Assembly: GCA_030694935.1 (NCBI GenBank) | Contig: JAUYUA010000078.1 | Location: 1-54,072, forward strand | Origin: Lutibacter sp. | Lineage (GTDB): Bacteria > Bacteroidota > Bacteroidia > Flavobacteriales > Flavobacteriaceae | Direction: 5' to 3' | Length of the DNA: 54,072 bases | In this document: positions 18,235 to 26,979 of the stretch, piece after piece | Layout of the letters: each line of letters starts with the position of its first letter | How positions within the stretch are numbered: position 1 is the stretch's first letter | Position numbers and translations under genes: made by a program | Notes under the pieces: generated by a model | What the model saw: only the letters and a program-made list of their open reading frames with translations | What the model was told of the DNA's origin: nothing | Database searches by the model: none

Positions 18235-18300
18235 AAAAGTTGAAAGGTTTAAAGTCTCTAATCTCTACTCTCTATTCTCTTTTCTATTTTATTACCTTTA
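18235..18300. repeat. CTCTA/CTCTATT low-complexity repeat
   Basis: The stretch reads as runs of TCTCTA, CTCTATT and TCTCTTTT. A reverse-complement counterpart (AGAGAATAGAGAGAAGAGACT) lies near 52766-52790. It appears to be a dispersed intergenic repeat. Confidence 0.5.
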
Positions 18301-18361
18301 CTTTAGCATAAAATTTGCGTAAGCTAATTACAAATCTAAATTTCATCGAAATAAAACATAA

Positions 18362-20968
18362 ATGAATATGAAAAAAGCATTAAAAATTATTGGAATCATT
18401 TTATTGGTTTTTGCGCTGCTTCTTGTGGCTACGCCTTATATTTTTAAGGGAAAAATCAAGGAATTGGTGCTAAAATCCATCAATAAAAATGTTGATGCGG
18501 TGGTGGCTTTTGAGGATGTTGATTTGAGTTTGTTCAAAAATTTTCCGAAAGCAACGGTTGTAATTGATGATTTAAGCATTATTAACAAGGCTCCTTTTGA
18601 AAATGACACCTTATTTTATTCTGAAACTTTTACCCTTAAAATGAGTGTTAAAGAACTTTTTAAAGGAAAAGGAGAACCTATGAGCATTGAGGCTTTTAGC
18701 AGTGAAAATGCCAATGTGAATATTATTTACAATAAAGACGGCTTGTCGAATTATGACATTGCCTTAAAAGACAAAGACGAAAAAGACAGCGCTAAAAATG
18801 AAGAGTTCGCGCTGAATTTTCAGAATTATACCATTAAAAATCTTCATTTTACTTATTTTGATGAAGCCTCTAAAATGAGCGTAATTTTGGACAGCATCAA
18901 TCACGAAGGCAGTGGCGATTTTAAAAATAAAATATTGGATTTAAAAACCAAATCTACCGCCAAGCTGGCTGTTTCCATTGATAAAACAAACTATTTAAAA
19001 AATGTGGCATTGTCGCTTGATGCCGTTTTGGGATTGGATTTGGAAAATTTTAAATATACGTTCAAAGAAAATGAAGCTTTGGTTAATTTGCTGCCAATTG
19101 CTTTTGACGGATTTATTCAGATGAAAGACGAAGGCCAAATTTATGATATGAAATTTAAAACGCCTGTCTCCTCTTTTAAAAACTTTTTGGGATTGATTCC
19201 CCAAATGTATTCAGGAAAGTTGGACGGTGTAAAAACATCTGGTGATTTTAAGGTTAACGGTGTTGTAAAAGGAACTTATTCCGATACCACAATTCCTTCT
19301 TTTGATGTTGAAATTGCTTCAAACAATGCGTCTTTTCAATATCCGAATTTGCCAAAATCGGTAAAAAATATTGTGATTGATTCCCGAATTGTAAACAAAA
19401 CAGGAATATTTAATGATACGTATGTAAATCTGGATAAGTTGTCTTTTACCATTGACCAAGACGTGTTTAACGCGAAAGCCACCATTCAAAATATTGCTGA
19501 AAATCCGTTGATTAATGCCGAAATAAAAGGGATTGTGAATTTGGCGAATGTAGCCAAAGCGTATCCCGTAAAATTGGAAAAACCGTTAACCGGTATTTTA
19601 AAAGCTGATGTGGTAACGCGTTTTGATATGAAATCGGTTGAAGAAAGTAAATATCAAAATATTCAAAATTCGGGAACCATTACGGTAACCGATTTTAATT
19701 ATGAAAGTGATGAAATGGCAAAACCATTTAAAATTAAACAAGCAGCCATCGCCTTCAATCCAAAGGATATTCGTTTGAATAAATTTGATGGAGAAACCGG
19801 AAATTCCGATTTTCAGGTGACAGGTAATTTGGATAATTTTTACGGATTTATTTTTAAAAATCAGGTGTTGAAAGGAAATTTCAACTTAGTTTCCCGTCAA
19901 TTTGAAGTGGCTGATTTTATGGAAACCAAAACCGATACCTCCGCAACTAAAACAACCAAAGAAGCCTTAAAAATTCCTTCATTTTTAGAGGTGACCATCG
20001 CTGCCAAAGCTACAACGGTGGTTTACGACAATTTGAATTTGAAAGAAGTTTCGGGAAATTTGGCCATTAAAGATGAAGCCGTGACATTAAGCAATTTAAA
20101 AATGGATGTTTTTGGCGGACAAATAGCCTTGAGCGGAATGGTTTCAACCAAAGAAAAAACACCAAAATTCAATATGGATTTGGGATTAAATGGTTTGAAT
20201 ATCTCTGAATCTTTTACGCAACTTGCGATGTTAAAATCCATTGCGCCAATTGCCAATGCAGTGCTGGGAAAATTAAACTCTACCATCAAATTATCTGGAA
20301 ATTTATCCGAGAATATGACACCCGACCTTAAATCAATTACAGGAAACTTGATAGGGCAATTGTTGGGCTCTAAATTAAGTCCGGCCAATTCACCGCTGCT
20401 GAGTTCTTTAGCCTCAAACGTGAAATTTATAGATCTCGAAAAGTTAAATTTGGACAAACTAAAAATGATTCTGTCTTTTAAAGACGGAAAGGTTCAAATT
20501 AATCCTTTTACGCTTAATTACCAAGATATCAACATTGAAGTTTCAGGTTCTCACGGTTTCGACCAAAGTATGGCTTACAACTTAAAATTTGATGTTCCCG
20601 TAAAATATTTGGGCAATGAAGTTAATAATATGCTCACAAAATTAACGCCTGCCGATGCGGCAAAAATTCAAAATTTTCCCATAAATGCGAATTTAACCGG
20701 CAGTTTTACGAGTCCAAAAGTTTCAACCGACCTGCAACAAGCCACCACACATGTAGTTACGCAATTGGTTGATCTGCAAAAAGGGAAACTCATCAATCAG
20801 GCAACTGCGGCTTTAGGCAACTTAATTCCCGGAAATACCAAAGCCGATACCTCAAAAACAAAAAGCGCTGACAGCTTAAAAACAACAACGCCAATTAAAA
20901 CCATTGAAAAAGCGAAAGATAGCCTTGTTCAAAATGCTTTGAAGAATTTGTTTAAAAAGAAGCAATAA
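18362..20968 (+). CDS. AsmA-like inner-membrane-anchored protein
   Basis: The 868-residue protein has one N-terminal membrane anchor (IIGIILLVFALLLVATPYIF, residues 10-29) and a long repetitive beta-rich body with AsmA/DUF748-type patterns. The C-terminal AsmA region has QLLGSKLSPANSPLLSSLAS and the final Thr/Lys-rich tail. AsmA-family proteins form periplasmic grooves for phospholipid transport between membranes. The start could also be the ATG two codons later. It is monocistronic. Confidence 0.82.
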   Translation: MNMKKALKIIGIILLVFALLLVATPYIFKGKIKELVLKSINKNVDAVVAFEDVDLSLFKNFPKATVVIDDLSIINKAPFENDTLFYSETFTLKMSVKELFKGKGEPMSIEAFSSENANVNIIYNKDGLSNYDIALKDKDEKDSAKNEEFALNFQNYTIKNLHFTYFDEASKMSVILDSINHEGSGDFKNKILDLKTKSTAKLAVSIDKTNYLKNVALSLDAVLGLDLENFKYTFKENEALVNLLPIAFDGFIQMKDEGQIYDMKFKTPVSSFKNFLGLIPQMYSGKLDGVKTSGDFKVNGVVKGTYSDTTIPSFDVEIASNNASFQYPNLPKSVKNIVIDSRIVNKTGIFNDTYVNLDKLSFTIDQDVFNAKATIQNIAENPLINAEIKGIVNLANVAKAYPVKLEKPLTGILKADVVTRFDMKSVEESKYQNIQNSGTITVTDFNYESDEMAKPFKIKQAAIAFNPKDIRLNKFDGETGNSDFQVTGNLDNFYGFIFKNQVLKGNFNLVSRQFEVADFMETKTDTSATKTTKEALKIPSFLEVTIAAKATTVVYDNLNLKEVSGNLAIKDEAVTLSNLKMDVFGGQIALSGMVSTKEKTPKFNMDLGLNGLNISESFTQLAMLKSIAPIANAVLGKLNSTIKLSGNLSENMTPDLKSITGNLIGQLLGSKLSPANSPLLSSLASNVKFIDLEKLNLDKLKMILSFKDGKVQINPFTLNYQDINIEVSGSHGFDQSMAYNLKFDVPVKYLGNEVNNMLTKLTPADAAKIQNFPINANLTGSFTSPKVSTDLQQATTHVVTQLVDLQKGKLINQATAALGNLIPGNTKADTSKTKSADSLKTTTPIKTIEKAKDSLVQNALKNLFKKKQ

Positions 20969-21052
20969 CTTCAATTTTTCTTTCAGAATATTATTTAGCA
21001 ACTAATTATAATTCAGGGAATTTTATAAAAATTTAAAAAAAATTTACGCTTA

Positions 21053-21084
21053 TTGTTAATTTTTCATAAAAAAAAGTATATTTG
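21053..21084 (+). promoter_or_regulatory. Candidate promoter of the first subtilase gene
   Basis: TTG at 21053-21055 is followed after 21 bases by TATATTTG at 21077-21084, a good Bacteroidota promoter match 29 bp before the ATG. Confidence 0.5.
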
Positions 21085-21112
21085 AACTCAACCTTTAAAT
21101 ACTACATAAATT

Positions 21113-22336
21113 ATGAAAAAAACAAATTTTATGCAATTTGCATTTTTTGGAACAGCAATTTTGTTATTTGCAGCTTGTTCTAATGAAGAATCTATTGATG
21201 TAAATAGTTCCGCTATTGATCAAAATGAAGTTGTTGCACAACAAAGTCAGGTCATTGAAGGCTCTTATATTGTGGTCTTTGACACAAAAATTACAGGAGA
21301 TCTTGGTAAAAAATTCGGAAACGATTACAAAGCGGCAAAACAAGCTGTTGTAAGCGAAGCAAAAAAAATGTTTTCTGAAAACTCCATTGTTGATTTTGAA
21401 ATTAAGCATAGTTATGGTAGGGTATTGAACGGTGTTGCCGCCAAATTATCCAAAGCGGATGCTGAAAAATTATCAAAAGATAAAAGAGTAAAATACATCG
21501 AAGAAGATCAATTGGTAGCTTTGGCTCCAGGAGGAAAACCAGGCGGAGGAGGTTCTACAGTTCAAGAAACACCTTGGGGAATTTCACGTGTTAATGGCGT
21601 ATCAAGTTATATTGGAAGCAATGTTGCTTGGGTTATTGACACTGGCATCGATTTAGATCACCCAGATTTAAATGTAAATGCCGCCAGAGGTTTTAATGCT
21701 TTTACTACAGGACGAGATGCAGGTGCTCCGGATGATGGAAACGGACATGGTTCACACGTAGCGGGCACAATTGGTGCTTTAAATAATACCATTGGCGTTA
21801 TAGGAGTGGCTCCCGGAGCTACGGTAATCCCAATAAAAGTTTTAGACAGCCGCGGAAGCGGATCTTATTCTGGTGTTATTGCCGGCGTAGATTTTGTTGC
21901 TGCGAATGGAAGTATTGGCGATGTTGCAAATATGAGTTTGGGAGGTCCAATATCCCAAGCTTTAGATGATGCAGTTCTTGCCGCTTCAAATAAAGGAATT
22001 AAATTTGCCTTGGCAGCAGGAAACTCAAGCACAGATGCGAATACTTCATCTCCTGCTCGAGTTAATGGCACATATATTTATACGATTTCAGCAATGAGTA
22101 TTGGGGACAACTGGGCATCATTCTCTAATTTTGGAAATCCGCCAGTTGATTTCTGCGCGCCAGGAGTTTCCATAAAATCTACTTGGAAAGACGGAGGTTA
22201 TAACACCATTAGCGGAACTTCTATGGCTTCGCCTCACGCAGCCGGTGTATTACTTTTAGGTAATGCTTCTTTTAGTGGCACTGTTAATAATGATCCTGAC
22301 GGAACAGCTGATAAAATTATTGTTCACTTAAATTAA
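21113..22336 (+). CDS. Secreted S8 (subtilisin/proteinase K type) protease
   Basis: The 407-residue product has a lipoprotein-like signal (LLFAAC, Cys22), an I9 inhibitor propeptide (residues about 50-135), a glycine-rich linker GGKPGGGGS and a compact S8 domain. The triad is Asp176 (VIDTGID), His212 (GHGSHVAGT) and Ser370 (SGTSMASP), with oxyanion Asn304 (AAGN). The propeptide is removed by self-cleavage in this family. It ends right after the catalytic domain, with no secretion or sorting tail. Confidence 0.93.
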   Translation: MKKTNFMQFAFFGTAILLFAACSNEESIDVNSSAIDQNEVVAQQSQVIEGSYIVVFDTKITGDLGKKFGNDYKAAKQAVVSEAKKMFSENSIVDFEIKHSYGRVLNGVAAKLSKADAEKLSKDKRVKYIEEDQLVALAPGGKPGGGGSTVQETPWGISRVNGVSSYIGSNVAWVIDTGIDLDHPDLNVNAARGFNAFTTGRDAGAPDDGNGHGSHVAGTIGALNNTIGVIGVAPGATVIPIKVLDSRGSGSYSGVIAGVDFVAANGSIGDVANMSLGGPISQALDDAVLAASNKGIKFALAAGNSSTDANTSSPARVNGTYIYTISAMSIGDNWASFSNFGNPPVDFCAPGVSIKSTWKDGGYNTISGTSMASPHAAGVLLLGNASFSGTVNNDPDGTADKIIVHLN

Positions 22337-22350
22337 TTAAAAAAAATACT

Positions 22351-22380
22351 AAAAAAGGGAGCTTCGAAGCTCCCTTTTTT
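22351..22380. terminator. Bidirectional terminator between subtilase and PIN genes
   Basis: AAAAAAGGGAGCTTC and GAAGCTCCCTTTTTT form a perfect 15-bp inverted repeat without spacer. It serves both convergent genes. Confidence 0.88.
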
Positions 22381-22397
22381 GAACAAAATATAGTTTG

Positions 22398-22880
22398 TTA
22401 TAAATCTAAAATGCCAAAAGTTTGTGTATAAGGAGCATCAATGCCAATAATATCAAATTTTGGAATTATTCCTTTTTTCAGCAACCTTAATGTATTTTTG
22501 GATCTGCCATCAGAAGTTACAAAATGGCTAACAGACTTGTCTAAATCCGCTTGGGCAAAAAGTTTTGAATCATTTGGTATGATGGCTCTTGGAAATAATT
22601 TTTCTAAACTAATTTTATTTTCAATAAAAATTATCTTTGCAAATTCTCCTGTTCTTTCAGCTTCTTTCATGTTAAATGGAACAATTTGGACATTGTTGAG
22701 TGGCAAATCATCTAATTTTCCGAGTACACAATACTCCGCGATTGAAATTGTAGAAACTTTAAGGGTTATTTCATTTTCTAAGAAATATTTAAAATAACCA
22801 ACCGCATTTTTGTGAAGTGGGTCTTCATCATTTAAAAGTCTAATGAAAAAGCTTGTGTCGAGAAGAACGCTATGCTTCAT
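22398..22880 (-). CDS. PIN-domain protein, probable ribonuclease
   Basis: This 160-residue protein keeps the acidic residues of PIN nucleases: Asp8 (LLDTSFF), Glu49 (ISIAEY), Asp104 (IPNDSKLFA) and Asp124 (FVTSDGRS). PIN toxins of the VapC type cut RNA with Mg2+. Its start overlaps the end of the upstream 259-residue gene by 11 bp, so the two are coupled. The gene order partner-then-PIN is that of a toxin-antitoxin pair, but the partner is much larger than a usual VapB. Confidence 0.75.
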   Translation of the reverse strand: MKHSVLLDTSFFIRLLNDEDPLHKNAVGYFKYFLENEITLKVSTISIAEYCVLGKLDDLPLNNVQIVPFNMKEAERTGEFAKIIFIENKISLEKLFPRAIIPNDSKLFAQADLDKSVSHFVTSDGRSKNTLRLLKKGIIPKFDIIGIDAPYTQTFGILDL

Positions 22881-23649
22881 AACCTCCTCTTAAATTTAAT
22901 AACCATTCATCAGCATTAATTTCTTTCCAATTCTTTTTGGCTTTAGAAATAAGGCTATTTAAATACTCGCTGTCAAATTTAGGATTGTAATTAATTAACT
23001 CTAAAAGTTTCAACGATTTTGTGTCAACTTCGCCAGTTTCAATATTTTGTTTTCCATTTGCCCTAACCCCAAACTTTTTATACAACAAATTTTCTTCTCT
23101 TTGTTTTAAAAATTCTTCTCCTGTTTCAATAGATAAATATCCGTAATCTTCAGTATCAAGATGAATGTTTGCTTTGCTTTTGCCACCAGCATCTTTTAAA
23201 ATTCCATAAAAGTACAATTCAGCATCAACCCAAATATTCTCTGTTCTGAAAAATTTGGTTGAAGGATTTATAATTAATTCGAAATCTTCTTTTAAAGAAG
23301 TCTTAATTTGGAATTCATAATTTTTCTGAAGAGATAAATATTGAATATTTTCTATAGCGCGGGCAGTTTTTAATTCTAAGAAATCAATGGCGTTTTTTGC
23401 TTGAATTTCTAATAAAACAGCGCTAAATCCGATGATAGTTTGAATGGTTGTTTTAAAAATATGTCTTACAGAGCCTTCTTTGATATTGTAGGTTATAATT
23501 GGTCTGTCTTTTTTATTGTTTGGGTACAATAAATCTTCAACATTTTGCAAAATCGATGCAATATGTTTAATATCGTAGTTTTCAGGACTTAACTCTTCAT
23601 TACCAAATTTACCAACTACACGGATTTCTATGTCTCCTATTTTTTCCAT
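22870..23649 (-). CDS. Uncharacterised protein coupled to a PIN gene
   Basis: I do not recognise this 259-residue family. It has no signal peptide. One hydrophobic stretch (TTIQTIIGFSAVLLEI, about residues 67-82) is too short and amphipathic to call a membrane segment with confidence. The N-terminal half is mixed alpha/beta; the C-terminus is lysine-rich and ends DEWLLNLRGGYEA. No helix-turn-helix is apparent. It precedes and overlaps the PIN gene, which suggests a regulator, antidote or target-binding partner of that nuclease. Confidence 0.75.
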   Translation of the reverse strand: MEKIGDIEIRVVGKFGNEELSPENYDIKHIASILQNVEDLLYPNNKKDRPIITYNIKEGSVRHIFKTTIQTIIGFSAVLLEIQAKNAIDFLELKTARAIENIQYLSLQKNYEFQIKTSLKEDFELIINPSTKFFRTENIWVDAELYFYGILKDAGGKSKANIHLDTEDYGYLSIETGEEFLKQREENLLYKKFGVRANGKQNIETGEVDTKSLKLLELINYNPKFDSEYLNSLISKAKKNWKEINADEWLLNLRGGYEA

Positions 23650-23655
23650 CCAAAC

Positions 23656-23663
23656 AAAGATAC
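23656..23663 (-). promoter_or_regulatory. Candidate -7 box for the partner-PIN operon
   Basis: On the minus strand TATCTTTG lies about 6 bp before the ATG of the 259-residue gene, which would make its leader almost leaderless. No TTG box is at the preferred distance. Confidence 0.3.
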
Positions 23664-23720
23664 AAATATTTACAACTTTTTCATTATTTTGTTTTTTAGC
23701 AGATAAATGACCAAAAATGT

Positions 23721-23747
23721 AAAATCTACTAAAAAATAGTAGATTTT
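23721..23747. terminator. Inverted repeat after asd
   Basis: AAAATCTACTA and TAGTAGATTTT form an 11-bp stem with an A5 loop between asd and the partner-PIN operon. It probably ends asd transcription; an operator role for the downstream operon is an alternative. Confidence 0.5.
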
Positions 23748-23785
23748 ATGAAATAAATTTTTTGCGGCGGATAAAATAAAATACA

Positions 23786-24775
23786 CTAAACCAATTTATT
23801 CGCTATCAAATATTCAGCAATTTGAATGGTGTTTGTTGCGGCGCCTTTTCTAAGATTATCGGCCACAATCCACATATTTAAAGTGTTTGGCTGAGATTCG
23901 TCTCTTCTTATTCTGCCTACAAAAACTTCATCTTTATTGTGGGCGTAAATTGGCATTGGATACGTATTTGTGTCTAAATTGTCCTGCACAATCACGCCTG
24001 GAGTTTCGCTTAACAACTTGCGTACTTCGCCCAAATCAAAATCCTTTTCAAACTGAACGTTCACGGCTTCTGAATGTCCGCCCGAAGTTGGAATACGAAC
24101 TGCCGTTGCGGTAACGGTAAAAGAATCGTCATTTAATATTTTCTTTGGTTCTTTCACCAATTTCATTTCTTCTTTGGTGTAGCCATTTTCTAAAAACACA
24201 TCACACTGCGGAATGGCATTTCTGTTAATTGGATAATGATAAGCCATTTCACCTTTGATGCCTTTCGACTCATTTTCCAGTTGTTGCACCGCTTTTACGC
24301 CGGTTCCGGAAACAGATTGGTAAGTTGAAATTACCACACGTTTCATATTGTATTTTTTGTGCAAAGGCGCCAAAGCCATCACCAATTGAATGGTTGAACA
24401 GTTTGGATTTGCAATAATTTTATCAGCTTTTGTTAACACATCGCCATTAATTTCAGGAACCACCAATTTTTTGGTTGGATCCATTCTCCAGGCAGAAGAA
24501 TTGTCCACAACCGTAGTGCCAACTTCCGCAAATTTTGGGGCCCACAATTCAGAAGTGGTTCCGCCAGCAGAAAATAATGCGATATCCGGACGTGCATTCA
24601 CAGCGTCTTGCATCCCGATAAGGGTATAGTTTTTTCCTCTATATTCCATTTGCTTCCCAACAGAACGTTCTGAAGCAACCAACAATAATTCGGTAATTGG
24701 GAAATTTCTTTCCGCCAACACTTGTAACATCACGTTTCCTACCATTCCGGTAGCGCCTACTACAGCTACTTTCAT
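23786..24775 (-). CDS. asd: Aspartate-semialdehyde dehydrogenase
   Basis: The 329-residue enzyme has the N-terminal NADP site VVGATGMVGNVML, the nucleophile Cys126 in NPNCSTIQ and the catalytic His in RIPTSGGHSEAV. It reduces aspartyl phosphate to the semialdehyde for lysine/diaminopimelate, threonine and methionine synthesis. The start codon is ATGAAA. Two tandem copies of the interspersed element sit between this start and what looks like the native leader, lengthening the leader by 197 bp. Confidence 0.95.
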   Translation of the reverse strand: MKVAVVGATGMVGNVMLQVLAERNFPITELLLVASERSVGKQMEYRGKNYTLIGMQDAVNARPDIALFSAGGTTSELWAPKFAEVGTTVVDNSSAWRMDPTKKLVVPEINGDVLTKADKIIANPNCSTIQLVMALAPLHKKYNMKRVVISTYQSVSGTGVKAVQQLENESKGIKGEMAYHYPINRNAIPQCDVFLENGYTKEEMKLVKEPKKILNDDSFTVTATAVRIPTSGGHSEAVNVQFEKDFDLGEVRKLLSETPGVIVQDNLDTNTYPMPIYAHNKDEVFVGRIRRDESQPNTLNMWIVADNLRKGAATNTIQIAEYLIANKLV

Positions 24776-24884
24776 CTGTTTAAATTTTATTTTTTAGTTG
24801 GAACAGATTGCTGCCTGCCTGCCGGCAGGTAGGTTCGCCATTAATAATTCCTTTGTATCTCAAAATTTGTTTTGCTCGTTTCAT
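24776..24884 (-). repeat. ATGAAA-flanked interspersed element, copy B
   Basis: This 109-bp copy directly precedes the asd start codon on the minus strand and is abutted head to tail by copy C. It begins ATGAAACGAGCAAAACAAAT and ends TTTAAACAG. Its GC-rich insert (24811-24833, containing CCTGCCGGCAGG) makes it 21 bp longer than copy C, a multiple of three, and an ATG-to-TAA frame is open through the whole unit. Confidence 0.9.
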
Positions 24885-24972
24885 CTGTTTAAATTTTATT
24901 TTTTAGTTGGAACAGATGCTGTTCGCCATTAATCATTCTTTTGTAAATCAAAATTTGTTGGGCTCGTTTCAT
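24885..24972 (-). repeat. ATGAAA-flanked interspersed element, copy C (uninterrupted 88 bp)
   Basis: This is the shortest copy and lacks the GC-rich insert. Read on the minus strand, it starts ATGAAACGAGCCCAACAAAT and is open for 27 codons to a TAA located 4 nt before the ATGAAA of copy B. The sequence before it (AAAAAATAATTAG) probably is the original asd leader. Confidence 0.9.
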
Positions 24973-25145
24973 CTAATTATTTTTTAATTTTTATACTGAT
25001 GCAAATTTTATAAAAAAATGTAAGAAACAAGCACTAATTTATTGAAAATTAACAGATAAATATTTTTCTGTTAAAAAAATGATAAAAGAGTTGTAACCGA
25101 AATAGTTATTATAAAAAATGTAATTTTGCAAAAAATCAAAAACAA
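24973..25145. promoter_or_regulatory. Divergent asd / trhP upstream region
   Basis: This spacer should hold both promoters. On the plus strand TAATTTTG at 25121-25128 is a good -7 candidate for trhP, 18 bp before its ATG. No box of similar quality is visible for asd. Confidence 0.4.
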
Positions 25146-26423
25146 ATGACTACTACAGGAAAAATAGAATTGATGGCTCCCGCCGGAAGTTTTGAATCGT
25201 TGCAGGCCGCATTGGACAATGGCGCCGATTCAATTTACTTTGGTGTTGAGCAACTTAATATGCGCGCAAGGGCTTCCATAAACTTTACGATGGATGATTT
25301 AAAAGAAATTTCGGCGCGTTGCAAAGCAAAAAATGTCAGAACCTACCTTACTTTAAATACCATTATTTACGACCACGATTTATCTGTGGTAAAAACCTTA
25401 CTTCAAAAAGCAAAAGAGGCCGATATTACTGCGGTTATCGCAATGGATCAAGCAGTTATTGCTTCAGCAAGAGCCATTGGAATGGAAGTTCATATTTCAA
25501 CCCAAATAAATGTCACCAATATTGAAACGGTGAAATTTTATGCCATGTTTGCCGATACGATGGTGTTGAGCCGCGAATTGAGCTTGCGTCAGGTGAAGAA
25601 AATTACCGAGCAAATTGTAAAAGATGATGTGCGCGGACCTTCGGGAAATTTATTGGAAATTGAAATTTTTGGACACGGAGCGCTATGTATGGCGGTTTCA
25701 GGAAAATGTTATATGAGTTTGCATTCTTCAAATTCTTCAGCAAACAGAGGCGCCTGCAAACAAAATTGCCGAAAAAAATATACGGTAATCGATCAGGAAA
25801 CCGGATTTGAAATGGAATTGGACAATGAATATATTATGTCTCCAAAAGATTTGTGCACCATCGATTTTTTGGATCAAATTGAAGACGCCGGCGTAAAAGT
25901 GTTGAAAATTGAAGGCCGTGGAAGAGCTCCCGAATATGTGGCGAATGTAATTAAATGTTACCGAGATGCTATTGACAGTATTGAAGCGGGAACTTACAGC
26001 AAGGAAAAAGTGATTTCCTGGATGCTGGATTTGGAAAAAGTGTACAATCGCGGATTTTGGAGCGGTTATTATTTGGGACAAAAATTGGGGGAATGGAGCA
26101 ACGGTTCAGGAAGTCACGCCACTCAAAAAAAGGTGTATGTTGGCAAGGGAATGCATTATTTCCCAAAAACAAACATTGCCGAATTTAAAATTGAAGCATA
26201 CGAAATTGCCATTGGCGACACCATTTTAATTACAGGTCCAACAACCGGTGCCAAAGAAATGGAAATTACCCAAATGTTCATCAATGATGTTGCGGGAGAA
26301 AAAGCCCAAAAAGGAGATTCCTGCACTTTTAAAATCGATTTTAGAATTCGTCCTTCAGATAAATTGTACAAAATTGTCCCTATGAATGCAGAAGTTGGAA
26401 ACGCCATTGTTGAAGTAGGTTAA
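25146..26423 (+). CDS. trhP: U32 family protein, TrhP-type tRNA hydroxylation factor
   Basis: The 425-residue protein has the U32 signature EIEIFGHGALCMAVSGKCYM around residues 173-192, followed by NRGACKQNCRKKY; the four cysteines may bind an Fe-S cluster. The opening ELMAPAGSFESLQAALDNGAD is also diagnostic. TrhP (YegQ) is required for 5-hydroxyuridine at tRNA position 34 and was formerly listed as a peptidase. A small ferredoxin gene follows after a repeat block and could supply electrons. Confidence 0.85.
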   Translation: MTTTGKIELMAPAGSFESLQAALDNGADSIYFGVEQLNMRARASINFTMDDLKEISARCKAKNVRTYLTLNTIIYDHDLSVVKTLLQKAKEADITAVIAMDQAVIASARAIGMEVHISTQINVTNIETVKFYAMFADTMVLSRELSLRQVKKITEQIVKDDVRGPSGNLLEIEIFGHGALCMAVSGKCYMSLHSSNSSANRGACKQNCRKKYTVIDQETGFEMELDNEYIMSPKDLCTIDFLDQIEDAGVKVLKIEGRGRAPEYVANVIKCYRDAIDSIEAGTYSKEKVISWMLDLEKVYNRGFWSGYYLGQKLGEWSNGSGSHATQKKVYVGKGMHYFPKTNIAEFKIEAYEIAIGDTILITGPTTGAKEMEITQMFINDVAGEKAQKGDSCTFKIDFRIRPSDKLYKIVPMNAEVGNAIVEVG

Positions 26424-26426
26424 GGA

Positions 26427-26545
26427 ATGACCGAAGTCCGAAGTCGGAAGACCGAAGTCGAAAATAAATTCCCCTCTTGAGACCTGTGCTGAGCGCGGTC
26501 ACTGAGCGTAGCCGAAGTGGAGTCGATGTAGGGGTTAGGGGTGTG
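26427..26545. repeat. Mixed dispersed repeats after trhP
   Basis: The spacer has GAAGTCCGAAGTCGGAAGAC-type low-complexity sequence, then CCCCTCTTGAGA, GTCACTGAGCGTAGCCGAAG and GTAGGGGTTAGGGGTGTG. Similar GGAAGTC and GGGTTAGGGG strings recur near 41430-41480 and 41871-41970. Confidence 0.6.
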
Positions 26546-26637
26546 TAAAAAACATGAAAAGGAATAAAAATAATAAAAACCGGTCAACGTTATTTAGGCA
26601 TCAACAAATAATAATTCATAATTCGTAAATATAAAGA

Positions 26638-26868
26638 ATGGTAATTATCACATTGCAAAGGGCCAAGTGCATTGGTTGTAATTACTGTGTGGAACAGGCG
26701 GCTGCCCATTTCCAAATGTCAAAAAAAGACGGAAAAGCGGTGCTGCTTCATTCGAAGGAAAAAAAAGGTTTTTTCACTTTAAAATCGGCAGATATAGGTA
26801 TTTTGGAAGCGGTCACAAAAGCAAAAGAAGCCTGTCCGGTAAAAATTATTGATGTAAAACAAACATAA
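26638..26868 (+). CDS. Small ferredoxin, single [4Fe-4S] type
   Basis: The 76-residue protein carries C11-x2-C14-x2-C17 (KCIGCNYCVEQ) near its start and Cys66 in EACPVKI, enough ligands for one cubane cluster. It is a cytoplasmic electron carrier. Its position between trhP and ricT, both cysteine-rich proteins, suggests a role in tRNA modification or Fe-S dependent regulation; that is inference. Confidence 0.88.
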   Translation: MVIITLQRAKCIGCNYCVEQAAAHFQMSKKDGKAVLLHSKEKKGFFTLKSADIGILEAVTKAKEACPVKIIDVKQT

Positions 26869-26979
26869 TTCCATTTTTTATCGTTTTACAGTTTGTAATT
26901 TAAATGATATCTTTACAAATTAGTGAAGACCGTAAAATTGATTTTCAGTTTTACAAACAATATAAAAACATAGAAATAT

